Source: Campylobacterota bacterium (GTDB lineage: Bacteria; Campylobacterota; Campylobacteria; Campylobacterales; Sulfurimonadaceae). Taken from it: DNA of 64,000 nt. The notes beneath the pieces were generated by a model, which saw only the letters and a program-made list of their open reading frames with translations, was not told where the DNA came from and made no database searches. Below are positions 16,499 through 23,754 of this stretch, piece after piece. The stretch covers positions 1 to 64,000 of the forward strand of contig JBFMGG010000005.1 in the NCBI GenBank assembly GCA_040752835.1. The letters are read 5' to 3'. The position numbers and the translations under genes were made by a program. Within the stretch, counting starts at the first letter, position 1. Every line of letters starts with the position of its first letter.

Positions 16499-16504
16499 AT
16501 TATA
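16499..16504 (-). promoter_or_regulatory. -10 box of the moaC operon
   Basis: TATAAT read on the minus strand, ~29 nt upstream of ATG 16470. The positions 15-19 nt and 26 nt upstream do not show the TTAAC/GTAAC half-sites seen at other promoters in this window, so it serves as a contrast to them. Confidence 0.6.
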
Positions 16505-16717
16505 GCCAAGAGTGGTAAATCCCAAACTGATGAAAAAATAATCATATTGATGGTTAAAATTGGGTTATAGTTTTAGCATGAGATTTCGGTGGGGCTAAAG
16601 ATAGCGCGTAATTCCGAAACCCTCATACCTCCTTCTTCAAGATTCAGCGCTTTGCCTCTGTGTGCGGAGGCAATCCGTTCGCTTTTAACCGACATCACTA
16701 CCGACAGGGGAAAAACA

Positions 16718-17599
16718 ATGCAAGATTTGGTACGAAGTTATTCCGCAAATGCCCCGTTGTTCGAAAAATTTATTGTAACCACTCTGGGAAAAGTGAGCCT
16801 CAAAAAATTCGACGTACAGCTGGCGCAACGCCTTTTTAAAACCTTTCCGAGCCTCGAGCTGATTTACAAATGCGACGAGGGGTTTGTCCAGAACTCTCCC
16901 AATATCTATGCCGACCGGGAGGATCATCGCGAGATCGGAGCCGACCGTGGCTACCTGGTCAACGAAGCGGCGCTTCAAAAAGGGTATTACGTCAGCGAAC
17001 CCTACATCTCTTCGGCAACTGGGGTGTTGTGCGTAACCGTCGTGTATGCCGTCGGAGACGGATACCTGTTCCTCGATTTCCGGGTGCGCAAACTGCTGGA
17101 GCGGTTTGACCTGATCGAGAAAAACGATGTATTCAAACGTCTCAACCGCACCTCCTATGCCGTCATCGGCGGGGGACTGCTCTTTTTCGGGGTCTTCGTC
17201 GTATTGTACGGGTTTTATACGTTCGGGGGGTATCTGTTCGGGGATGAACCGCTGTCGATGGATACGGTATTCAAACCGATCATCGCGCTGACCCTGGGGT
17301 TGGCCGTGTACGATCTGGGAAAAACGATTTTCGAGCAGGAGGTACTGCCCCGAACCCAGCAGGTGAGCGACGCGTTCAATGCCAAAACGCTGTTGAACTT
17401 TTCAGTCTCGATCATCATTGCGCTCCTCATCGAGGCGCTGCTGGTCGTGTTTAAAATCGCGATCCACGACTACAAGGACCTCCCTTACGCATCGACCCTT
17501 ATCGCCGCGCTGGCGTTTTTGCTGCTGGTGTTCGCGGTCTTTATTTATCTGGTGCGCAAAAGCGAGAAAGTGCCTGCTGATATTCGTGCGGATGGTTGA
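16718..17599 (+). CDS. membrane protein with N-terminal PDC-like sensor domain
   Basis: 293 residues. Residues ~1-145 resemble a PDC/dCache-type ligand-binding fold (FPSLELIYKCDEGFVQNSPN ... GYYVSEPYISSATGVLCVTV). The C-terminal half has three or four hydrophobic helices (~150-175, ~190-210, ~230-255, ~265-285). No output domain (kinase, GGDEF, MCP) is attached, and no N-terminal membrane segment is visible, so the sensor could be cytosolic. ATG 16718 has AGGGG upstream. The 3' end overlaps convergent mobA by 59 nt. Confidence 0.65.
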   Translation: MQDLVRSYSANAPLFEKFIVTTLGKVSLKKFDVQLAQRLFKTFPSLELIYKCDEGFVQNSPNIYADREDHREIGADRGYLVNEAALQKGYYVSEPYISSATGVLCVTVVYAVGDGYLFLDFRVRKLLERFDLIEKNDVFKRLNRTSYAVIGGGLLFFGVFVVLYGFYTFGGYLFGDEPLSMDTVFKPIIALTLGLAVYDLGKTIFEQEVLPRTQQVSDAFNAKTLLNFSVSIIIALLIEALLVVFKIAIHDYKDLPYASTLIAALAFLLLVFAVFIYLVRKSEKVPADIRADG

Positions 17600-18128
17600 G
17601 ATTGGCGAACGCTTCTTCCTCGGTAAAAGGGACGTAGAGGGTACGCGAAGTGCTCAGGAGCTTGCCCAGCCGATGGTCCCCTTCGCGGAGCATCCGCTCC
17701 ATCTCTTCTTGCAGGGTGCGGCGGTAAATGCCGCAGAGAGGATGGCTCCCCGAAACGGTTCTGGCGATGATCGCATCGTAGTCGCCGTTGTCCGCGGCGA
17801 TCAGCGTTTCAAAAACGCTTTCGCCGACAAAAGGGGTGTCGACGCTTAACGCCATGATCCGCTCGTCCTTTAGGGAACGGAATGCGCTGACGAACCCCGC
17901 CGTCGGGGCGAAATCGGCCCCTTGAGGATCAACAAGGACCGGTGCGCCGAAGCCGAATTTTTCGGGATCTTTGGAAGAGAGGTAGACGCGCTCGAACAGA
18001 CAAACCAGACGGCGGTACTGGTATTCGGCAAGGGTTGAAAAGTCTCCGAAGGGGAGGAGTGATTTGTCCTCTCCCATCCGGGAGCTTTTTCCCCCCGCAA
18101 ACAAAACGCACGGAAGATCGGAGATCAT
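17541..18128 (-). CDS. mobA: molybdenum cofactor guanylyltransferase MobA
   Basis: 195 residues with the nucleotidyltransferase N-terminus AGGKSSRMGEDKSLLPFGD, the Asp of SVDTPFVGESVF for metal binding, and the family's GSHPLCGIYRR segment. MobA attaches GMP to molybdopterin, giving the bis-MGD form used by DMSO-reductase-family enzymes such as the one at 7187. Its start overlaps the stop of the DUF2780 gene by 4 nt. Confidence 0.88.
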   Translation of the reverse strand: MISDLPCVLFAGGKSSRMGEDKSLLPFGDFSTLAEYQYRRLVCLFERVYLSSKDPEKFGFGAPVLVDPQGADFAPTAGFVSAFRSLKDERIMALSVDTPFVGESVFETLIAADNGDYDAIIARTVSGSHPLCGIYRRTLQEEMERMLREGDHRLGKLLSTSRTLYVPFTEEEAFANLNHPHEYQQALSRFCAPDK

Positions 18129-18586
18129 TCGGCCAGTGCCGTCTGGACGATTTTGGCCATTCCCGGGCTGCTTCCTGTTTGGATGTATTCGAGAATCAGC
18201 GGGGTGAACTTGGAAATAAGCGAGGGGTCCATCCCCAGTGCGCTGAATTTCGAAGCGACGCTGCCGCTTCCGACCGCCGGTGCGGCGGAGACGATCGTCC
18301 CCAGCGGGGGAAGCTGTTTGGTTAATGCGGCGTAATCGGTCGGTTTCATCGTACTTTTGGCGTCGTTGAGGATCGCCGCCGTCCCGCCGACCGCCTGGGT
18401 CGGGGTGACACCCAGCGTCGTCGTGAGGTTTTTGATCAGCGGGTTGGACGCCAGTGAGGCATCGACAACGGGTGCGGCACTCTGGGCGACGGGTGCGACG
18501 CTTTGGATGAGGCCTCCGAAGTCGATGGCCTGGGCCTGCGAAGCGATAAGGGTCAGTGCGGTCAACGGATGGATGAGGTTGCGCAT
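18125..18586 (-). CDS. exported DUF2780-like protein
   Basis: 153 residues with a signal peptide (HPLTALTLIASQAQA). The mature part has the small helical DUF2780 pattern: SNPLIKNLTTTLGVTPTQA, a Gly/Ala-rich middle, then LGMDPSLISKFTPLILEYI. The function of the family is unknown. ATG 18586 has AAGGAG; that ribosome site lies in the right arm of a GGAGCC/GGCTCC inverted repeat. It overlaps mobA by 4 nt. Confidence 0.7.
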   Translation of the reverse strand: MRNLIHPLTALTLIASQAQAIDFGGLIQSVAPVAQSAAPVVDASLASNPLIKNLTTTLGVTPTQAVGGTAAILNDAKSTMKPTDYAALTKQLPPLGTIVSAAPAVGSGSVASKFSALGMDPSLISKFTPLILEYIQTGSSPGMAKIVQTALAE

Positions 18587-18592
18587 GGTGAG

Positions 18593-18622
18593 GGCTCCTT
18601 CAAGAGTGATGGAGCCATTATA
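18593..18622 (-). promoter_or_regulatory. promoter and ribosome-site inverted repeat of the DUF2780 gene
   Basis: On the minus strand: TATAAT (18622-18617), GGCTCC (18616-18611), 12 nt, GGAGCC (18598-18593). The right arm overlaps the AAGGAG ribosome site. Transcripts started at this -10 would lack the left arm, while read-through from leuC would form the hairpin and hide the ribosome site. Confidence 0.4.
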
Positions 18623-18632
18623 GCAGATACGT

Positions 18633-19901
18633 TCAGCGGATGGTGGCGGGATCGGTGATGACTCCCGTGATCGCCGAAGCGGCGGCGACGGCCGAGTTGG
18701 CGAGGTAAACTTTCGAGCTGCGCGCTCCCATCCGTCCGACGAAGTTGCGGTTGGTGGTCGCGATGGCGACTTCGTTATCGCCGAGAATGCCCATGTATCC
18801 CCCAAGGCAGGCGCCGCAGGTGGGGTTGGAGACGACGCCGCCCGCATCGACGATGATGTCGATGTAGCCGAGCTTGGTCGCTTCGCGCAAGATCCTTTGG
18901 GTCCCCGGGGTGACGATGAGGCGGACGTCGGGGTGGACCCGTTTGCCCTTGAGGATTTCGGCGGCGATTTTGAGGTCGCTGAGGCGGCCGTTGGTGCAGC
19001 TGCCGATAAAGGCCTGGTCGACTTTGATGTGGTCGCTGACCGCCTGGCTGAGGCTGTGGCCGTTGCTGGGGAGGAACGGGTAGGCAATGACCGGCTCGAG
19101 CTTGGCCACGTCGATTTCAAGTACCTGAACGTAGATCGCGTCGTCGTCGGAATAGTGGATTTTCGGTTCACGCGCCAGCGGCTTGTCCGCAAGGAATTCG
19201 GCCGTGATTTCGTCGTAGGCGACGATCCCGCTTTTGGCCCCCGCTTCGATGGCCATGTTGCACATCGAAAAGCGGTCGTCCATACTGAGGTACCGAATCG
19301 TGTCGCCGGTGAATTCGAGGGTGCGGTAGAGGGCGCCGTCGACGCCGATCATCCGGATCACTTCGAGGATAATGTCTTTTCCGGTCGTGTATTTCCCCGG
19401 TTTACCGCTCAGGACGACTTTGATCGATTCGGGGACTTTGAACCAGTTGCCCCCCGTGACCATCGCGAATGCGAGGTCGGTCGAACCCATCCCGGTGGAG
19501 AAGGCACCCAGTGCGCCGTGGGTACAGGTGTGCGAATCGGCGCCGATGATCACGTCGCCGGGGACTACCAGCCCTTTTTCGGGGAGGAGGGCATGTTCGA
19601 TCCCCATGTCCTTTTCGTCGAAAAAGTGCTTCATCCCGTGTTTTTTCGCGAAATCGCGGCTGACGCGGGCCTGATTGGCCGATGCGATGTCTTTGGCGGG
19701 GATGAAGTGATCGAGGACGATCGAAAAACCGTCGGGGTTGGCGAGTTTGGTCGCCCCCGCATCTTCGAACGCTTTGATCGAGATGGGAGTTGTGATGTCG
19801 TTCCCGATCACCATGTCGATCGGCGAACGGACGATTTCGCCCGCATAAACGGGGCGACCGACGTGCTCGGAGAATATTTTTTCGGTAATAGTCTGACCCA
19901 T
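18633..19901 (-). CDS. leuC: 3-isopropylmalate dehydratase large subunit (LeuC / homoaconitase family)
   Basis: 422 residues from ATG 19901 (MGQTITEKIFSEH). Aconitase-family signatures: GADSHTCTHGALGAFSTGMG, GSCTNGR and NPTCGACLGG; the cysteines of the last two hold the [4Fe-4S] cluster. It catalyses the isomerisation step of leucine biosynthesis with LeuD. No leuD is adjacent; the neighbours are unrelated exported proteins. The short form (~420 aa) fits the archaeal/Campylobacterota type rather than the ~466-aa E. coli type. Confidence 0.92.
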   Translation of the reverse strand: MGQTITEKIFSEHVGRPVYAGEIVRSPIDMVIGNDITTPISIKAFEDAGATKLANPDGFSIVLDHFIPAKDIASANQARVSRDFAKKHGMKHFFDEKDMGIEHALLPEKGLVVPGDVIIGADSHTCTHGALGAFSTGMGSTDLAFAMVTGGNWFKVPESIKVVLSGKPGKYTTGKDIILEVIRMIGVDGALYRTLEFTGDTIRYLSMDDRFSMCNMAIEAGAKSGIVAYDEITAEFLADKPLAREPKIHYSDDDAIYVQVLEIDVAKLEPVIAYPFLPSNGHSLSQAVSDHIKVDQAFIGSCTNGRLSDLKIAAEILKGKRVHPDVRLIVTPGTQRILREATKLGYIDIIVDAGGVVSNPTCGACLGGYMGILGDNEVAIATTNRNFVGRMGARSSKVYLANSAVAAASAITGVITDPATIR

Positions 19902-19939
19902 AATCAAGAACCTTTTCAAGGGGCTAAATAATGGGGGCG

Positions 19940-19945
19940 ATTATA
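19940..19945 (-). promoter_or_regulatory. -10 box of leuC
   Basis: TATAAT on the minus strand, ~39 nt upstream of ATG 19901, between leuC and the 3' end of the 19958 gene. An AAAGG ribosome site follows. Confidence 0.55.
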
Positions 19946-19957
19946 CCACAGCGACCC

Positions 19958-20491
19958 TTAGCGTTTGGCGGGGAGGGGTTTCTTGGGTGACGCCGGGGTG
20001 ACGTTCCTGGTCCCGCAGTTGGCCGTCGAGCGAACGTCACACCCTGCCGCGTAGCCGCTGCTGCCGCACCCGTATCCCCCTTTGGCCGGAAGGGCGTACT
20101 GGATATGGTGCTGATACATTCCCATCAGTCTGGGAAACTCTTTTTTCTGGGCGTCGTTCAAAACCAGATAGATCGTCTCAAACAGATCGATCTGGGCCTG
20201 CAGCGCTTTGGCGCTGGGGGAGTAGGCGATGTACGCCGCAGGGTTGAAATGGCCTCCCACGAACGCTTCTTCGGGTACTTTCGGGGTAAGGGTGCGCATC
20301 TCTTTGCGGTAAAGACGCAAAGCGGTCTGAATATCGGAATTTTCTTCCAGTCCCAGTTCGTTGATCGCATAGGTTACGGTTTCGACGAGGGGAATGCCCC
20401 CTTTGGCACACCCCGTCGCGCATCCCGAGGGGTTGGCGCAGGCCAGGGCCGCCGCCGTAAACAATCCGAACGTCATCATGATCAATCGCAT
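19958..20491 (-). CDS. small exported protein, Spy/CpxP-like length, function unknown
   Basis: 177 residues, signal peptide MRLIMMTFGLFTAAALACA. The mature N-terminus and C-terminus are Cys-rich (GCATGCAKG; GYGCGSSGYAAGCD ... NCG); the middle is helical with LNDAQKKEFPRLMGMYQHH, faintly like the LTxxQ segments of Spy/CpxP periplasmic metal/stress chaperones. AAGGAG precedes the start. It follows the TonB gene on the same strand after a 91-nt gap. The family assignment is weak. Confidence 0.6.
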   Translation of the reverse strand: MRLIMMTFGLFTAAALACANPSGCATGCAKGGIPLVETVTYAINELGLEENSDIQTALRLYRKEMRTLTPKVPEEAFVGGHFNPAAYIAYSPSAKALQAQIDLFETIYLVLNDAQKKEFPRLMGMYQHHIQYALPAKGGYGCGSSGYAAGCDVRSTANCGTRNVTPASPKKPLPAKR

Positions 20492-20582
20492 GGTCGACTC
20501 CTTGCTGTAGTATGGGATTAATGATACCCCCGATCCTAATAAGAGAATCTAAAGTATGCAATGTAGTTGGACGGGTTAACGA

Positions 20583-21290
20583 TCACGTGTTTTTTAATCG
20601 GAATTCGAGGGTCAGGTCGATTTCCATCGGCATTGAACCTTCGAGATTTTTGGGGATGTCGATCCCCGAAGCCGATGCCACGGCGGCTTTGACCGCATTG
20701 TGGAAAACCGCTTCGCCGCTGAGGATGGTGATCCCTCCGAGAGTCCCGTTGCCGTTGAGGCTGAAGCGTACCCCCACTTCCCCTTCCATACCGCGGCGGC
20801 GGGCCGAAGAGGGGTAGCGGAGATTGTTTTGAATCGCAGAGCGCAAAGAGGCCAGAAAAGCCCGTTTTTCGGATGTGTTGTCGGGCTTGGCCTGGGGGAC
20901 CTGCACGCTCGGCACGGCCGGTGCGACGCTGCGGGAGAGGGCGGAAGTCTGGGGAAGGGGTACGGCCGGGGGAGATGCGGGTACGGCTACCGGCGCCGAC
21001 GCAGCGGGGGATTGTACCGAAGGTTTGAGGGGTGAGGGTTTGGGTGAGGGCTGCAGCGGGGGGGATGCGGGTGTACGCGGCGCGGGTTGCGGGATCGGCC
21101 GGGACGAGGCGGTCGGCGGCAGCGAAACGGCGATACGCGGTTCGGCGGGTTGAAACGACATGATCTTGAACGCTACCCGCGAGGGTTGCGCGGGAGGCGT
21201 CGTCTGGGAGAGGACCCAAAAGGCCAGTGAACCCATCAGGGCGTGAAAGGCGAGCGAGAGAGCAAACGATTTGCGTGCGGTTGTCATCAT
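20583..21290 (-). CDS. tonB: TonB-family energy transducer
   Basis: 235 residues from ATG 21290 (MMTTARKS). One N-terminal membrane helix (SFALSLAFHALMGSLAFWVL), a long Pro/Ala-rich periplasm-spanning linker (~45-145), and a TonB C-terminal domain (NLRYPSSARRRGMEGEVGVR ... GGITILSGEAVFHNAVKAAV). It energises the TonB-dependent receptor at the head of this operon. An in-frame ATG at 21302 is possible, but the AAGGG motif abuts it. No exbB/exbD is in the window. Confidence 0.85.
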   Translation of the reverse strand: MMTTARKSFALSLAFHALMGSLAFWVLSQTTPPAQPSRVAFKIMSFQPAEPRIAVSLPPTASSRPIPQPAPRTPASPPLQPSPKPSPLKPSVQSPAASAPVAVPASPPAVPLPQTSALSRSVAPAVPSVQVPQAKPDNTSEKRAFLASLRSAIQNNLRYPSSARRRGMEGEVGVRFSLNGNGTLGGITILSGEAVFHNAVKAAVASASGIDIPKNLEGSMPMEIDLTLEFRLKNT

Positions 21291-21934
21291 AGGTGTAACC
21301 ATCCCTTAAAAATAGCGATCCCTACCAGCGCCAAAAAAACGGGCGCGGCATGTCGCAAGAAGGTACGATAGGTACCTAAATGGACCAAAGATTCCTGGAG
21401 AATTTTGGTGAGAACGACCGAAAAAAACAAAAACCATAGGATGCTCGCCCCCAGCGCAAAGACCAACCCGTAGGCGAGTGCTCCGTACCAGGTGCTCGAT
21501 GCGGCGGAGAGGGTCATCATCGTGACCACCGGGGCGCAGATCGACATGGAGAGGAGCGCCCCGCTTAGATAGAGCGAGAGGGCATTTGTCGGCGTTGCGG
21601 GGGCAGAGGCACAGCATGTGGCACTGCGCCGTGCCTCCATCCAAAGGCGAAATGCCATAAAGAGGGTGATGCTGCCGAGCAGATACCCCATCAACTCCGT
21701 ATCGCGGATGAGCGATTTGATAAAAAAAGATCCGGCATAAGCGACCAGAGCGAGGGAAACGTATCCGCTGATCCGCCCGAGTGTAAGGGGGAGCAGTGCA
21801 CGGAGGCTTGCTTCGCGTGTTGCACCGTTCGCCAGCAGAATCGGAGAGACGATCGGCATGCACGAAAACATACACGCCGTTGCCCCATAGGAGAGGGCGA
21901 CAATGAAAAGGGAAAAAAGGGCCAGCGGTTCCAC
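21287..21934 (-). CDS. CcdA/DsbD-like (TauE/SafE-like) membrane protein
   Basis: 215 residues with about six membrane helices. The first helix has ATACMFSCMPIVSPIL, a Cys-x3-Cys plus Pro pattern like the thiol-transfer CcdA/DsbD transmembrane domain, and the fourth has SICAPVVTMMTL. Such proteins carry electrons across the inner membrane to periplasmic thiols. It lies 3 nt after the polyferredoxin gene and overlaps tonB, so reducing power may be used on a substrate or protein of the uptake system (inference). Confidence 0.72.
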   Translation of the reverse strand: MEPLALFSLFIVALSYGATACMFSCMPIVSPILLANGATREASLRALLPLTLGRISGYVSLALVAYAGSFFIKSLIRDTELMGYLLGSITLFMAFRLWMEARRSATCCASAPATPTNALSLYLSGALLSMSICAPVVTMMTLSAASSTWYGALAYGLVFALGASILWFLFFSVVLTKILQESLVHLGTYRTFLRHAAPVFLALVGIAIFKGWLHL

Positions 21935-21937
21935 CCT

Positions 21938-22939
21938 TTAGCCTTTCCACCATTTATCGATTTTAGAGCGTTTTTTGAACGACTCTTTGGAGGAGGTGAG
22001 GATCGTTGCGGGGCCGTATTTGAAACTCATGACCCCATCGTGCGGACAAAATTCGACGCATCGTCCGCAGAGGGTGCAGTCGGTGTGGGTGATGTTTGCG
22101 TTCACGGCCGGATTGCCGATTTCGTAAATGTCCATCGGACACGCTTTGACGCAGTTGGAACACCCTTCGCAGTAGGACGAGCCGTTTTTGACGAGGCGCA
22201 ACAGGCCGATTTTTTTGAACAGGGTCTGCATCGGCAGGATCGGGCAGATGCGGCAAAACGGCTGCCGTACGAAAAGGGCGAGGGCGATCATCAGACCAAA
22301 GAGCAAGTCGGCGATCAGCGAGAGGAGGGTGTACCCCCACCCCGCCTGGGAGATGTAGAGCTGATTCATGTCTCCGACCGCGAGGGTCGTCATGATCCGG
22401 CTGGGGCAGATGGAACAAAACGGCGATCCCCATTCGTGCCCCAGCATCCCGATTCCCGTCAGCAAAGGGAAAATAAGGACCAGAAAAAGGAAAATGAACC
22501 ATTTGACCGGGCGGATTTTGTTCACCGTTTCGACCGAGAGGGAGGGGAGCTGTTTCATCCCCAGTTTCGTCCCGATCATCCCGACGCTCTCCTGAAAGAA
22601 TCCCAAAGGGCAGAGCCATCCGCAGAACGCTTTGTTGAGGATCAGGATCAAAAGGGCGACGGTAGCGACGGTAATCGCGGTCCCCATGAGTGCCTGCATG
22701 ATTCCCGAATCGCCGGTGAAGAGGGTCGAGACGCGGTGATCCATCTGATGCTGAAGCGGGATGAGGGCGCAATAGTCCCCGCTTTTCATGTCGTAGGCGC
22801 ACGAGAGGGCCGGAAGGGCCTGGGTGAGCTTGTCGTCGGTGTAAAACGTCGTGAAAACGGTTGCCCCGTAGACGAAAAAGAAAAAAGCGGTGAGTTGGAC
22901 GACACGGCGGAGTGCCGTTACGGTCAAGAATTTATCCAT
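21938..22939 (-). CDS. NapH-type membrane polyferredoxin
   Basis: 333 residues. Four to five membrane helices with paired CxxxCP motifs facing the cytosol (CGWLCPLGF, CSICPSR, CRICPILP), then a C-terminal two-[4Fe-4S] ferredoxin domain (CEGCSNCVKACP; CTLCGRCVEFCP). NapH/CcoG-like proteins pass electrons between quinol or cytosolic donors and periplasmic metal centres. It overlaps the upstream gene by 8 nt. In this operon it could supply electrons for reducing an imported metal. Confidence 0.82.
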   Translation of the reverse strand: MDKFLTVTALRRVVQLTAFFFFVYGATVFTTFYTDDKLTQALPALSCAYDMKSGDYCALIPLQHQMDHRVSTLFTGDSGIMQALMGTAITVATVALLILILNKAFCGWLCPLGFFQESVGMIGTKLGMKQLPSLSVETVNKIRPVKWFIFLFLVLIFPLLTGIGMLGHEWGSPFCSICPSRIMTTLAVGDMNQLYISQAGWGYTLLSLIADLLFGLMIALALFVRQPFCRICPILPMQTLFKKIGLLRLVKNGSSYCEGCSNCVKACPMDIYEIGNPAVNANITHTDCTLCGRCVEFCPHDGVMSFKYGPATILTSSKESFKKRSKIDKWWKG

Positions 22940-23744
22940 TTTGTCCCCCTTTGCGGCTGCGTCGATAGAGGAAAAGTCCCCCTAAAAATCCCAGTGCCGC
23001 GGCGGCGGCACCCCATTCCTGCGATTGCCAGTGGTTGTTCGGATTGGGTGAATAGGGCATCGAAAAGGTGGTGACGTAGCGTATTCCCCCCTCTTCGTGC
23101 CGCAGGGTCAAAAGAAATTCGGAAGGTTTGTTCCCCCGGCCGGGTGTGACGTTCGCAAAATCATCGGGGAGAGTGACTTCGGCCGCACCGTCGGGTCCGC
23201 TCGTAAAGGTTTGCGCGCCGCTGCGGCGGGTTTCCAAAACAAGGGGGACATTTGTCAGGGGCTTGCCTTTGAACATCGCGACGAAACGGTACGTTTTCGA
23301 TCCCGTATAGCGGTCGTGCTCGCGGTGCAGGGGATCGGGGATAATTTCGAGGGCGGTTTTGGGCAGTGCCGTGAGACGGGTAGGCGAGACGTCGGCGGGA
23401 CGGCCGAAGAGCGAGAGGTACCGGACGGCGCTGCGGACGTTTCCGGGGGATTCGGACTCGGCTACAAGCGCGTAATATCCCCCCATTTTGGGTGGAGGCA
23501 GCATTACCGTGTTCCGGTCGAAGCGAAGGGGCCGGAGCGAGAGATCGGGGAGTACTAGCCGGGCAGTCGCGTTTCCTTCGAGATTCATCGCGGCGAACAT
23601 GGCGCTTTCCCCTTTGCCATGCCCGCCGTGGGCCGCGGCGGCCGCTTTGCCCGTGTCGCATCCGTGGGGGGCCCAGTATAAGACCCCCTCGCCGTAAGCC
23701 CAGAGGGAAGTTCCCAGCACGAGAGCCAAAAGAACGTTTTTCAT
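22932..23744 (-). CDS. exported metal-binding-like protein (DUF4198-like), C-terminal anchor
   Basis: 270 residues with signal peptide (LLALVLGTSLWAYG). A His/Gly-rich stretch AAHGGHGKGE near residue 40 could bind metal. The middle has beta-sandwich-like sequence of the DUF4198 type (YTGSKTYRFVAMFKGKPLTN). One helix near the C-terminus (GAAAAALGFLGGLFLY) is followed by RRSRKGG, so the domain faces the periplasm. It lies 10 nt after the TonB receptor. DUF4198 proteins often accompany TonB-dependent metal uptake. Confidence 0.65.
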   Translation of the reverse strand: MKNVLLALVLGTSLWAYGEGVLYWAPHGCDTGKAAAAAHGGHGKGESAMFAAMNLEGNATARLVLPDLSLRPLRFDRNTVMLPPPKMGGYYALVAESESPGNVRSAVRYLSLFGRPADVSPTRLTALPKTALEIIPDPLHREHDRYTGSKTYRFVAMFKGKPLTNVPLVLETRRSGAQTFTSGPDGAAEVTLPDDFANVTPGRGNKPSEFLLTLRHEEGGIRYVTTFSMPYSPNPNNHWQSQEWGAAAAALGFLGGLFLYRRSRKGGQNG

Positions 23745-23754
23745 GGCAGACTCC

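Noticed and set aside
18587-19192. Upstream extension of the DUF2780 frame inside leuC
   Set aside because: The translation is low-complexity Ser/Pro/Arg, the shadow of leuC; the signal peptide and AAGGAG define ATG 18586.
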